Made by a program: the position numbers and the translations under genes. A DNA stretch of 64,000 bases from Stenopsyche tienmushanensis. Lineage: Eukaryota > Arthropoda > Insecta > Trichoptera > Stenopsychidae. This document shows, piece by piece, positions 20,937 through 31,700 of this stretch; position 1 is the stretch's first letter, and the number at the start of each line of letters is the position of its first letter. Under the pieces are notes generated by a model. The model was not told where the DNA came from. It did not search any database and was given only the letters and a program-made list of their open reading frames with translations. The DNA is taken from assembly GCA_008973525.1 (NCBI GenBank), contig WACJ01000502.1, positions 2,666,001 to 2,730,000 of the forward strand, written 5' to 3'.

Positions 20937-22674
20937 AGATAGAGTCACATTTGTACAGCATGCGACACGTCAATCACCAGATCCAACGCCATCATCCGGT
21001 CTAAAGGTACCAATATTGAATAATTGGTTCGGATTTTTATGTTATAAATATTTTTGTATGTTTAAAATCCTAAATTATTATAACCTGACAGACCTGCATA
21101 ATGTATTTAAATTCATGACGACATAAAGCAAAGATTTTCGAACACTATGAATAATTTCAAGATTTATGACTTTGAAGATTTTTTCCATATAAATTGATCT
21201 GTTAAGGGATTATATGAAGAGTATTTGATTTTTCTCCTCGGCTATTTGAAAGTGCTCGATATGGATATGAGCCCTTGATGGCGACATCATCTATGAGGGA
21301 CATTACAGCCTGAATGCCACCCCTGAATGCGAAATCATCGGCACCTCGCCGACTTTACGACCCTTAGAGAGCGACAGAGGCAGAAGTGAGATAAGTTTTA
21401 TGTCTTGGATATCAAATTCTCATAGTCGTGAAACCATCAAACGTTACGGTTATATGCGGAATGTCGCCGATCAACTTTGATTGAATCCTGAGGAGCCGAG
21501 GTGAAGAGCGCCGAGGAATTAAGTGCCGAAAAGGGAAGAAAGAAGTCCTCGGCTCCTTCGAGAAGGATATCGGCCTCGCAAAATCAGCTGATGAGTCTTC
21601 CAATTGAAAATTTAAAAGGACCGATCGTATCGCAATTTCATATGGGGAATTGCTGGGTCTATTTGGTTTGCGAGGCGAAATTGAATCTGTGTAAAAATCG
21701 GTTCAGTTTTAATTCAAAGTGGCGCTTTAAATTCGATGACTATACATTTTTTCTTTTAAGAATTCGCAAATTTTTTTATTAAAATTCGATATTATTAGCG
21801 AATATTTGAAGTAAAATCAAAATCCACATTTAAAATATATTTGAATTTTTTCAATGTCGTGGTTTCACTTCTGACACCAGTGAAATCAAACGCACCGGAG
21901 GCATTTGGCTGTCAAATCCCCGAGTTTCATTTAACCAAAGCTACATATTAATTAAAAGCAATTAAGGTTGTTAGATTCAAGACATTTGGACTGAATTAAA
22001 TTACATTTTTAGTCAATCAATATAAAAGGAGCCAAAGCATCACATGCACAATGTTTAAGTAGCACTGAACACACTTGAGTGAAGATTTTAGATACCAAAA
22101 AAAAGATATGTCTAATATACAGTATCCTGAACGACAAACGGCGTCGTAAATAACGCACCAAAGACATCAAGGAAACCCAGGAAAACAGGATCGTTAAATA
22201 AGTACTCTGCAAACGTTGGTATGCCGCCTTAAGTACCACCCAAGAAAGAACGACACATAAATGTTAACGGAATTGCAGAGCTGAATATAATGCGATCGGT
22301 TATTGTAAAGGTTAGGTTTGTCGTGTCGGTTATGGCTTGCATGAAAGGTTGCAGGAGTGCAGTTTTAAAGTGGTGAAATGGCAATTCGAATGTTCGCGAT
22401 AAAAGTCGCAGTCACGTACAAATGTGTACAGGACGTATAGATTGAGCGGGAAGATAAGGCCGCTTGCCAAACAATGTCTTTGTGTATGCAGCAACATGCT
22501 TGACAATGAAAGTCACAAAGAAGAATGGAAGAAATGTCCAAGGTCGAACCAAAGGTGTGAGAAAGATGTCTCAAGCAGTTTTCTTTGAAATGGCGACACG
22601 TACAAAATATCAATAATGGACAATTCGTGTCCGAATCCCAAATAATGCCCATCGCTTAGCATCGAATGAATCGT
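20937..22674. other. No gene recognised; stray primer-site motif
   Basis: CACTTCTGACACCA at 21866-21879 is the reverse complement of the tRNA-Leu primer motif, probably an LTR-element remnant. A basic frame at 21501-21782 (EELSAEKGRKKSSAPSRR) and frames at 22009-22239 and 22365-22652 have no recognised domain. Confidence 0.45.
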
Positions 22675-22820
22675 GTATTTTTTTCAAAGACATTAAACAA
22701 TTAATTGAGAAATAAACGAATACTGTGTACTAATGCAAGACACTAATAATATCAACGGTGTTGAGGTTCATTTATTGATATACAAGCTTAATTCACGATG
22801 CGCGGTCCTGAGAACAGGGC
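22675..22820 (+). mobile_element. piggyBac-like MITE (R), copy 4, right half
   Basis: It holds TGTGTACTAATGC, GTTGAGGTTCATTTATTGAT, ATACAAGCTTAATTCACG and GCGCGGTCCTGA, and is cut off at about 22820. The LINE/mariner composite starts there. Confidence 0.7.
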
Positions 22821-22829
22821 TGTATCAAA

Positions 22830-22955
22830 AGGGTTTGGGGCGCAAAGCGAAAGAAACCGTCATGTCAGCGATCCGAAAAGCGGACCGGTTGGATACACAA
22901 ACCCTATGGCCACTCCGTCCTCTTTTAGAGGGCGTTTTGCAGCATTTTCTATGAT
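22830..22955 (+). pseudogene. LINE ORF2 C-terminal tail fragment
   Basis: The plus strand reads VMSAIRKADRLDTQTLWP followed by LRPLLEGVLQHFL. It matches the tails at 14150-14275 and 51510-51790. Only the last ~40 codons are present and the zinc-knuckle part is absent. It is convergent with and directly joined to the mariner fossil to its right. Confidence 0.5.
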
Positions 22956-22974
22956 CAGCTCGGTTCGGTGGAGC

Positions 22975-23335
22975 GTACCCATGTTCCTTTGTCTCAGATA
23001 TAGTGATTAAATCATATTTCATCCAGAATTGATGCAAAAACTCGACGTTGTTGCTGTGAAACATCGCCAAACACTCGATTGAATCATCGTCACGACGCTG
23101 TATTTTGTTTCATTGTGAGCAAACGCCGCACCCATCTTGCGTACAGCTTTCTCAAGTACAAATTTTCAGTCAATACGGGACGAATAGCATTTTTGTAAAG
23201 ATCTACCACGTCTGCTAGCTTGTGCATTTACAATCGATGGTCATTCAATACCGTTTCTGTGGTGGTTATCTCATTTGGTCGACCACTTTGCCGTTCGTAT
23301 TGGCAGCTCGTACGGCCTCGTTTAAACTCTGCCAC
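22975..23335 (-). pseudogene. mariner transposase fossil, N-terminal to central part
   Basis: Reading the minus strand from 23335 gives VAEFKRGRTS, then YERQSGRP, the helix-turn-helix linker hallmark of mariners. After a stop, VLTENLYLRKLYARWVRRLL follows, then CLAMFHSNNVEFLHQF after frame changes. At the first catalytic position this copy has KYDLITI, with no DETW. It is the same family as 13808-14075, and the two overlap for roughly 200 bp. Several stops and shifts make it dead. Confidence 0.8.
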
Positions 23336-23554
23336 CCAACATCTGGATACAAATATAATTCAAACAAGAGAATGCGTAAATAATGGATTTCTTTCGGGAG
23401 GACTTAATATAATAACCGTCCGACATCATTGAATATCATTTTTTAACATATTTTAATCCAAATATCATAAAACGAGCAATTTCATTCATTGGTCCATTTA
23501 AACCATCTTATCTTCCACAGAAAAACACTTTTCTCTCAGGACTGCGCAGCTTAA

Positions 23555-23890
23555 GTCAAGCTTGTATATCAATAAATGAACCTTAACACTGTTGATACTA
23601 CACAATATTCGTTTATTTATTTGCGTATACATAAACAATATATGTTTGTGCTTTCAGTTTTAGTTTTTCTATTATTTATTACGATTGAGAAGTGCTATGA
23701 ATCGCTTTGTATTTGAGAATATTTAGAGGTGTAGGGGTACCTTTACAGCACGACCTTGCCATTATGTTGAGACGCAAAACACTCTCCGTCTCTGTCTCTG
23801 ATTCACTTATCTCAGCACTCAATGTGCGAGAATGCGCTTCGTGTATCGCACGTTTGCATTTCACAAACACGATCATGGCACAAATTGGGG
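23555..23890 (-). mobile_element. piggyBac-like MITE (R), copy 5
   Basis: Reverse-strand copy. 23560-23660 contains ATCAATAAATGAACCTTAAC and ACACAATATTCG. 23700-23880 contains GTACCTTTACAGCACGACCTT and GAGACGCAAAACACTCTCC. Both strands have 65-70 codon frames here, explained by the repeat. Confidence 0.75.
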
Positions 23891-24629
23891 AGCTTACTGT
23901 TTTTATAAATCCAGTTTGAAATTTTGCATAATTTTATTATTTGAAATAGTTCATCTGAATTGCATGGAATTCCGACCGGACATGTTAAGCCGTTAATTGG
24001 CTCTCGTATCGTGTGGACTCGATTTGATCGTGGAAAGTTTCGAAACATATTTCGGAAAAATATCGTTTTTATTAAAGGCAACTCCGTTCGTGCGGGTATC
24101 ATCAACGATTCCAGACACGCCTATTAAAAAAACGGCATACGTCGGGATTCCCCGAGCATGGAACCATGGACGAAAATTTCGGTATTCGTGGAAGTTAATA
24201 ACTATTTACCCTAATGCTTATCTCGTATGTAGTATGGAGGAGGTATTAAATGGATCAGGTGGAATCGCGTCAGTCTCTATCTGTTCAGAGCCAACGGGCT
24301 TTTGAGAACGTGGAGAATTCACCTACAGCATGCTATCTCCAAATTGTTGCCTTCAACAATATCATCCACATATTGCCGCACCGTTTGAAATATTGGATGA
24401 TATTGCAGCCAGGTGCTAACATTTTCCACAAATTAATACGCTCTTAGGATTTCTAATTAAAATACTAACCAAAATCCTTCGTTAATCGAACGGCAGTATA
24501 TAAATATCTCATGGTAATAGTATGGCAGATCAAAGTAGACGATATTGTTTATGTACACCAGATAAGAATATCGATTGAATCAACAAAATTTGACTGGCGA
24601 TTGAGAGACGACAATGGTCGTTTATCTTA
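23891..24629. other. No gene recognised
   Basis: A 102-codon plus frame (23997-24305) looks moderately codon-like but has no domain I know. A minus frame overlaps its first part. Not called. Confidence 0.35.
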
Positions 24630-24828
24630 GTTTTAACTTTGTTGAGTTATTAGGTGTGTATAAAAGAAGGTTTTTAAATTAGCACGACCATAGTTTGTGT
24701 GCGGAATTTGTTTTGCGAGGCGTTTAACGGATGCACCATGTTGGCGCATATTGATCTGGTGAAGTGAAGCGGGGCCACGGGCCGGTGAAAGGAAGGACAA
24801 CCCTTCAGCCCGCTCTACGCAAGAATCT
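24630..24828 (+). repeat. Family H repeat, left and central part
   Basis: It has ACTTTGTTGAGTTATTAGG, AAGAAGGTTTTTAAATTAGC, GGATGCACCATGTTGGCGCA and GGTGAAGTGAAGCGGGG. It stops after CAGCCCGCTCTACGC. Confidence 0.75.
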
Positions 24829-26440
24829 TCTTATAATCTTGGAATCGATCATTACCTTCCAGTTCCAATAAATCTCGTTTACATAGAAATCTGTATGCGA
24901 TTTTAACAGGAACTAATAATGATACTTTCAAGTATTATAAATCGCAATATACAATTATTTTTTATTGTTATATAGTTTGCTGTCGTTCCTTGGTCGAATA
25001 AATATAACATACAATGACTCAAACATTCTTTATTGATTGAGTTTGAATTTGTTTAAATATAATGGCAAAAGATAATTCATATTTTAATGGTAACAAAAAT
25101 ACGTGTCTCCTGAACCGCGTCTCGATACAAACGTATTATGATTTTAAAACGTTTTTTGAACGTGAATATATGCACCGATATAACTTAAATTGACTATGCT
25201 GATTAAATGAACAAATTTAAATCGATTTCCTATCATTCATCGATCAAAAATGTATTCACTCAGGGCGTAAACGGTCTAAAGTGATAAGTTCTTGCGTGTC
25301 CCAAATTGGCCACGGAATCCATAGTACTTTATTTGAATAAACGATATAAATGAGATAAACTTCTGAATTTTAACTACGCTCCGAACTTTTAAAACCAATT
25401 TAAGTTTCAGGCATTTTTCATAGGTTTTTTTCCAGCTCTTAATTGAAAATTGCCAATTAGAAATTCCATCAGTAAAACATATTTGTCGAGTCTTTCAAGC
25501 GTTTTTTTCAATAGTTCTGATCGAATATTTAATTAGCTCTATAATCGTGGAGATAAGAGATTAGGTCAAATTCAATTAATTTGTTTGAATTAATATTGAA
25601 TGAACTGTTTGCAGGATCGTTAGAGGTGAATCTTGGTCTTCGTAGGAAACGGGTCAAGAGTTGTATTACGTGGTATTATACGGCGTCTCAAAGAGAGTTC
25701 GTAGATGATAGCAGGACGAAGGACTTGGCCAAGTATCACTCCTGGAAGCCTGGCGAACGACTTTTCCAGAGTCGGTAATTGTCGATGACGTCATTTTCGT
25801 TTTGAATTATTAAAGGTGCTTCGGTATTTTTACGCTTGTTTACGGACTTTCCCGTATACTTTGCAAAACTCATTAATAAAATTACTCGGGGCGCCTCCAG
25901 GGCGTCACTCTATGTTTGGGGTGTTTTAGGAGTGCCTTATTATTTTTTTATAAATTAATATCCTAAAGTGTAAAATGGCGTTTTCTCTTCCGCGCCGCGG
26001 AGTATTCTATGTCATTTCGCCACGAAATGAAATTATTGACGGCGTTTCGTGAAAACGAGCATTTAGAAAATTCAACAGGGGGGCAATAGGGTCGCTTATG
26101 TACACGGCTTTGATATTTTTTTAAGGGAAGTAATTGCACAAAATTCTGAGCATAAAAGGCAAAAAATGTGAATAGTCGCATAATGTTTTTTTTTTTTTAC
26201 ATAAATATCCAAATTTAGCATACCAATATGCACATGCAAAAATAACAGCTTACATCTAAATCATGACCTGTGTACAGCCTCAAATTTCACATAACCACTC
26301 GCTAGCTTCTTCTATAAGTACTCAAAGATTGAGAGATACTGAATTCTGCATGCTCGTTGATACAACCGGAATGTAAAGTGTTAATGTGTGAAGATAATAT
26401 ATGAAAATATATTATATTCAATGATATTTACCAAGTCTTA
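24829..26440. other. No confident gene; one possible exon
   Basis: Apart from the candidate exon listed at 25616-25781, the sequence is AT-rich with nothing recognised. Confidence 0.4.
25616..25781 (+). other. Possible terminal exon, unknown product
   Basis: A TTTGCAG acceptor-like site ends at 25615. From there an open frame of 54 codons runs to TAA, with balanced, coding-like codon choice and a basic, polar product (GSLEVNLGLRRKRVKSC ... WKPGERLFQSR). No family is recognised. No matching donor exon was identified upstream. It may be chance. Confidence 0.15.
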
Positions 26441-26930
26441 AGGGTCTATATTCGAAGTCTAGAATTTTGCATTACTTTCAAAGTTTAGACATTTAAGAAT
26501 ATATCATCCAAAGAGAAGTTTCCAAAATTTCAATTATGTACAGTTATAGCTATTTTAGTGACGCGACAAATAAGTCAATCCTACCTAGAATAAAAAATAA
26601 ATTCTTGAAAGTACTTTTTTTCAACACGGTTGACATGATTTCTCAAGTTCTAATCGACATGATTTACTTCAAACTTAGTATGAATCCTTTTTTATACAGC
26701 CTTCTATTGTCTCTACCATATTTATATTAAAATTTTATTTTTAACTATTTTTAAAGAAATTAAAACTGTGAAAAAATGTTTTGTTATAAATAAGTCACCA
26801 TTTTGTGAAAATATTTTTTTCTTTGAGGTAGGGAACCATAGCGACATCTTTATTAATTAATAATCTTTTATATTTTTTAAATTTTCGATGATTAAAAGGG
26901 TTGAAATCGTGTCAACCAGGACACACCCCT
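26441..26930 (-). mobile_element. M1 MITE, copy c
   Basis: It begins AGGGTCTATATTCGAAGTCT and ends GTCAACCAGGACACACCCCT. It shares CACGGTTGACATGATTTCTC and GGTAGGGAACCATAGCGAC with copies a and b. Frames within it are repeat-derived. Confidence 0.8.
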
Positions 26931-27410
26931 TACATTTTACCAACGAAAATTTTTTAAATCTTATTTTTTTTCGTATATTTTAAAAATGTCAATATCTAAT
27001 AAAAACATATATGTATGTAATGTAAAAATAAGTATGTATAAAAAAATTAACTCATTAAGGTCCGAATACGCGTTCTTATACTGCTATTTTATCACGAAAA
27101 AACGTGGATATGGACATGATTTAATATTAAAGCGAGTGGTTAATTTTGAAGCTTGCACTTAAGCAGTTGGGGTTAAGGATCTTCTTCTCTATGGATTTAG
27201 GATCCTAAATGATACACCCAAAAGAAACCGAACTAATGATGTGGTGGATGGAGTTTTGTACCGCGTTCCATCGCTAGGATTTATGGAGCTATGATTTCCG
27301 AGTCAGAGTTGGGGAGTTGTCTGGAGTCACTTGGAGTTAGTTTAGCGAACTTTAATGGAAGATTTGAGGATGAAAAGGGTGACTCTGTCAAATTTGTGAT
27401 TCGACTGCTG
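26931..27410. other. No gene recognised
   Basis: AT-rich flank of the M1 copy, then unique sequence leading into the mariner-like fragment. Confidence 0.45.
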
Positions 27411-27506
27411 TCTATGTACCAATTTTTAACAAAAATGACAACAAATTCTAAACCCTATCCTCTCTATTCATCCGATCTAATCTCTTGCAACTATTCACGT
27501 TTCGGT
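27411..27506 (+). pseudogene. Possible mariner transposase fragment around third Asp
   Basis: Within a longer open frame (27291-27671, 126 codons) the segment YQFLTKMTTNSKPYPLYSSD, then LISCNYSRF, resembles the mariner region xQFLxKxxxxxxPxPPYSPDLxPCDFxLF that carries the third catalytic Asp. Here that position reads as Asn (CNY). The rest of the 126-codon frame does not match a transposase. The resemblance is short, so this is tentative. Confidence 0.35.
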
Positions 27507-28998
27507 TTGGCTCATTTTTTTTTTTGGGTACCCCCCTGTATCGTCAGAATTGTTAAATTAAATGGTGAGCTTTGGCCGAAAGGCTCTCGACCTCATTTGA
27601 GTAAACTGTTGTCATGTTTGATGAAATGGTTCGTCTTTGAAGTCTCGCAGTTGGGTTGCTTTTTATTCTAAATGTAAATATCCTTAGCAAAATTAACTAT
27701 TTTTTGCTGTTCAGATTTTTATTCTGAATTAATTTAATAAGTCACTAGCTATTTATAAAAATCATGCCAAGGCATAGTCGAGGATATATTATTAACACAT
27801 TCCAGTCAGCGCGAATTTCAAAGAACTTAATACTTTCTTTGTAAAAATAGAAATAATCATTAAACCAGCAAGCAAAGCAAGCAAAGCAATTTTATAAATA
27901 TTTTCATAAAAACTAACTACATATATATACATAAAATATAACAGTGGTTTTTAGCCTGTGGTGCGCGTATCACCGTGATAAAATTCAAAACATTTTCTAA
28001 TATTCTATATGATTTTCATATTTTATATTTATTGTACTTCTGCAAACAATAAAATAGTTCAGCTTCATATCTTTAGATCTGACACGCTGTCATAAAAAGT
28101 GTATAATAGAAAACGGCTTACAAAGTAAATTTAAAGCACCTCCATATATAACACAGCTCTGACTTGAATGGATGTTGAAGATGGTATTCTGAAGACAAGA
28201 ATTCAAATGAAAAACGATATTTTTGACGTTTACAAATGGAGTTATAAAGATGCATGCGGATGCAACCGCAAGCTAAATTTCTCCGAAGAATTGAATGCAC
28301 CGGGGGACATTTTGTATTATTCCATGGCTATATTAAATAATTTACGGAATAAATAGATATGGATTGAATGATTAGATAGTGAAATTTCCAAATGAAGTGT
28401 GTAATACAATCCCATTAGCATGGGCAACATTAGAAATCGATCCAAAGCCAGTGAGTCAGTCGCGTTCCGAGTAATTTCATGGCGTACATGTGTTTCTCAA
28501 ATTTCGCGTGCAACAGCATAACACCATAATGTGTTCATGTTTATGTTGAAGCTGTTTTGAAACGGGTTTGCGAAAATGTCACGTTTCGTCCTGCAGCCTT
28601 ATAAGGCAGACAGCACAGTGAGTCAGTCAGGGAACAGCTGCGCACCATTTACCATTTGTTACCATTCCGCTTGCTCGGCGAATCTACTCCCAAATGGTAG
28701 ATTGCACTTCTGCAACATTATTTGAGCGCATTTTCGTGGTGGAACTTTGAGGTTGCTATATACGATGAAGATCTAGCCATAAACCTGACTGGGCAGTGAA
28801 TGTCCATTGGGTGCTGGGAGCCACAGGGTCAATCGAATCAAACGGCCGTCCGATGTACCAAAACATTTCACAACGATCGCATTCGAATAAGTTCATAATG
28901 TAGCCTAACTCTATATTATCTAATAAAAAATAATTTTGGATTTCAGCAAGCAAATATTCACACTTACGCGCGTTTTTTTTTCAATTGTCAACGAAAAT
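27507..28998. other. No gene recognised
   Basis: AT-rich. GTGAGTCAGTC occurs at both 28450 and 28620 with little else shared between the two places. A short AAGCAAAGC repeat sits at 27873-27890. Confidence 0.45.
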
Positions 28999-29165
28999 TG
29001 TTAGCTAAAAGATGAAGCTGTGTTTGTGTAATATATAATAAAATAGGCAAGTTACTACACACAGCTCATGCACGTAGCGTTTCTATAATATATACGACGA
29101 ACACATCACAAACGTTGTCAATTTGCCTTACAGCGTTTATAGAAGTTTCGCTTCAAAAAATCACA
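28999..29165. repeat. Dispersed repeat family G, copy 1
   Basis: GTTAGCTAAAAGATGAA ... TATATAATAAAATAGGC is shared with 50869-50928. GTCAATTTGCCTTACAGCGT and TAGAAGTTTCGCTTCAAAAA are shared with 51280-51320 and partly with 49440-49545. The family lies downstream of LINE tails at 29.9 and 51.5 kb and may be LINE 3' untranslated sequence. Confidence 0.65.
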
Positions 29166-29217
29166 TAGTTAAAATATTTATATTTAACCTTTTAGTGTCT
29201 AACAATTACATAGTGTC

Positions 29218-29480
29218 GTAACTTCTGACACCAATGTAGCGCAGTGGAGCGAGAGCGCTCTAGTGGCAGTGTCCCCGGGCCGCTCCCACGTGTTCATCGA
29301 GATGGCCACGCTTGTACGCGGGTCCGTTTTTCTTTCGGGTCGTTATGGAGTCAAGCGATGCGATGGATGTGGATGGATACCGAATAGAAACACTCTCGTT
29401 TAAAATCAACTCTTTGTTGATGACGAGAGTGACAGAGAGATCCGAGCGCTCCCGGACTAGCCACACAGAGCGTTTTCCGC
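29218..29480 (-). mobile_element. LTR 3' part with primer site, minus strand
   Basis: ACTTCTGACACCAATGTAGC is the reverse complement of an LTR end joined to the tRNA-Leu primer motif. Next to it the U5-like tail reads, reversed, GTACAAGCGTGGCCATCTCG and ACACGTGGGAGCGGCCCGGG, as at 18372-18480. The LTR 5' part differs from family L, so it may be a related subfamily. Frames on both strands here are repeat-derived. Confidence 0.65.
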
Positions 29481-29874
29481 CAGTCTTTTCCGTCAATTAA
29501 TGCCTAGGATCATTGTGTGCAGACTTTCTAGGCGCTCACCCTTTTCACTCGGCGCCCTTTGGAGACAAGTTTCCCAGAGAAGATCAGCTTTAGACTACGT
29601 GCACCCGAAGGTCCGATGGAGGAGGATTGGATTAAACTAAACACCAAAAGAACCAACAACAACAACAACATGGGAATAAAGTGCACACAGCATGGTGCAA
29701 AACCGTGAATTTAAAATTCTATGTACACAAGAACACGATCCTTCTCTACTTCTTGCGGCCACTTGCGCTTTGAGTGCGGATGGTAGTTTGCTAAAAACTC
29801 TAATTTAACTTTGAAATTATTTCAAATTGTAAAGGGTGCGAGCCCAGTAATCGGTACCGGACGCTGAGTAGGGT

Positions 29875-30135
29875 CTTTACGACCATCCGGTGGAGATTGT
29901 AGGAAGCCCCGGGGATGCATTTTTCGCCAAAACTTTAACAAAAAGCCCTAAATGTTCTAAATTTAGTGGCCACAGAGTTTTCGTGTCCAACCGGTCCGAA
30001 ATTCGGACCACTGACACAACAAAGGAGTGCCTCGCAATCGGACGCCATGCTCGAATATGTGCACAGAATATGATCTACGTCCATGAATGGATCTCCGTAT
30101 GGACACTTCGAGGTTGTTGAAAGTCCAAACCTAAC
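29875..30135 (-). pseudogene. LINE ORF2 C-terminus with zinc-knuckle-like segment
   Basis: The minus strand reads STTSKCPYGDPFMDVDHILC. The spacing of Cys, His and following hydrophobics resembles the C-terminal Cys/His motif of Jockey/I-type LINE ORF2 proteins (CxCGxPxxDxxHILxxC). The second Cys is replaced by Tyr here. Further on, VSGPNFGPVGHE is followed by a decayed tail. The copy at 51510-51790 has the same order. A minus-strand frame just upstream (30146-30433) may be more of the element. No reverse-transcriptase core is nearby. Confidence 0.5.
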
Positions 30136-30145
30136 CAACGAGTCC

Positions 30146-30433
30146 CTAAATCGCTCGTGTTATGTTAGGAACAGAGACGTCCAGTGATCCCCGCATAAAA
30201 ATAGCTATTCCCCCTTCTCCATGATACTCGTATTGGTTTCGGTAATTCTTGGTACCTAGCTGTAGCCGTTCTTCGTGTACGCCTTGACGCACAGAAATGT
30301 AGTAGTTGTTTGCCCTCCTCATTAGTTTCACGATCGGCGATATATCGTATCTTAGCACTTTAAGCCTTAACTTTGTTTTATACTGTGATCTGTCAGAAAT
30401 GTACCCATTGATTTTTTCATGTATTGCTTTCAA
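30146..30433 (-). other. Open frame upstream of LINE tail, origin unclear
   Basis: A 95-codon frame includes QLGTKNYRNQYEYHGEGG. A short nucleotide segment within it (30205-30270) is also found at 51095-51145. At 51 kb, however, that segment lies on the other side of the LINE tail, so the two loci are rearranged relative to each other. No domain is recognised. Confidence 0.25.
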
Positions 30434-30741
30434 ATTACATTAGCATTTATACTAATGCGCTTTTATGCGAAATACTCACAATTATGGAGTGAAATGAAAA
30501 GGCTGTTATGGAATGATACTTAAGAGATAACATACGAAGATATCTCGTAAAAGCATATCTATTTATGTGAATGACATCAGCTCGTAAGATTTATTAAATA
30601 AACTTACATTTGATCAATCAGTTGTTTGATTAAGAGATGCAGAAAACTCACCTGAAACAATAAAAGAAACAGTTTAATAATGATTCAGTGTGTGGCGAAA
30701 ATTTTGCATATTTATCGAATATTCCAGACAATAAATCACAT

Positions 30742-31053
30742 CTACACATTTCTCATTGGCGAAAGAACAACATTCGATTCACGATTCCAAGAAGTAATGT
30801 GACAACAACCCTTAGCAAAGCCGTAGCCTTGGTACGTTTCTATTAAATTCACAACCTCGAAACGTGCCCCACAATTTGACAAAGTAGATGTGGTAGACAG
30901 AGCCACAACGCCTGGCTGCAAAACGAAGCATTTATCAAGATGCTGAATGTGAGACATCAAATTAATAGCTCGAGTAGAATTTACAATTCCATACGACCTA
31001 TCACTCAACAGAATAGTTCTGTCACGCAAAGTGTCAAATTTGGGCCGAGGCAT
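30742..31053 (-). pseudogene. Possible ionotropic-receptor (iGluR-like) fragment
   Basis: A 103-codon minus-strand frame with coding-like codon choice and no second copy in the window. The C-terminal part, STLSNCGARFEVVNLIE followed by TYQGYGFAKGC, resembles the S2 ligand-binding lobe of ionotropic glutamate and olfactory receptors. There a Cys precedes a GYGFAxxKGSP-like loop, then a helix (here SWNRESNVVL). The usual pore region and third membrane helix are not visible. A stop lies five codons before the first Met, and a TGACAG acceptor-like site falls inside. It could be one exon of a gene or a pseudogene; it could also be something else entirely. Confidence 0.25.
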
Positions 31054-31574
31054 GATGAGGACAGATCACGTGCTTTTTGGCGAATTGTACGCGAGTCGAC
31101 GTCGAACATCAAGGACGATATTCAGAATAAAAAATATCCTCGAAACCATTTATCTTAAGGGCGTAATGAGGGAGCACTGCATGAAAGAATGGCCCGTGGG
31201 GGGGGGGGAAATTTGCAATACAATGATAGCTTTGAAATAACATCGCATAATATTTTTTGATCGAATATTGCTCCGTTTCAGCAGGGTTTTATCGGAATGG
31301 TTAATGGATTTTGAAAATGCAATTTAAAGTTGTACTGGATGTCAAAAGGATAATCGCAGTCAATGGACAATTGAAAGAGCGTCGATGAATCCTCCCGGGG
31401 CGAATTTCACTTCGCAGGCACTATTTGTAACTAGTGTTAGACTTTGGATATAAAATACCCCATTCGATATTATTTATTAAGTCGGGTTTATGCGAAAAAT
31501 TAAAATCTTTTATTTTTAGTGTTATTTTATTAGATTAAACACCATTTAAGCCTTCAAATTTCGATGAGATTTGT
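31054..31574. other. No gene recognised; 11-G homopolymer
   Basis: A G run of 11 sits at 31198-31208. Short overlapping frames have no motif. Confidence 0.45.
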
Positions 31575-31700
31575 TTATGGAGAAAGAGTATTTTCGCATA
31601 TTGGGTGCAGAGATTAGTGAATCGCAGACAGAGACAGAGATAGTGTTTTGCGTCTCATCATACACTTGTACATCGATGACAGTAGCGATTGAACGCTCCA
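31575..31700 (+). mobile_element. piggyBac-like MITE (R), copy 6, fragment
   Basis: It contains GAGTATTTTCGCATATTGGG, GTGCAGAGATTAGTGAATCG and CTCATCATACACTTGTACAT. It breaks off after CGATGACAG. Confidence 0.75.
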
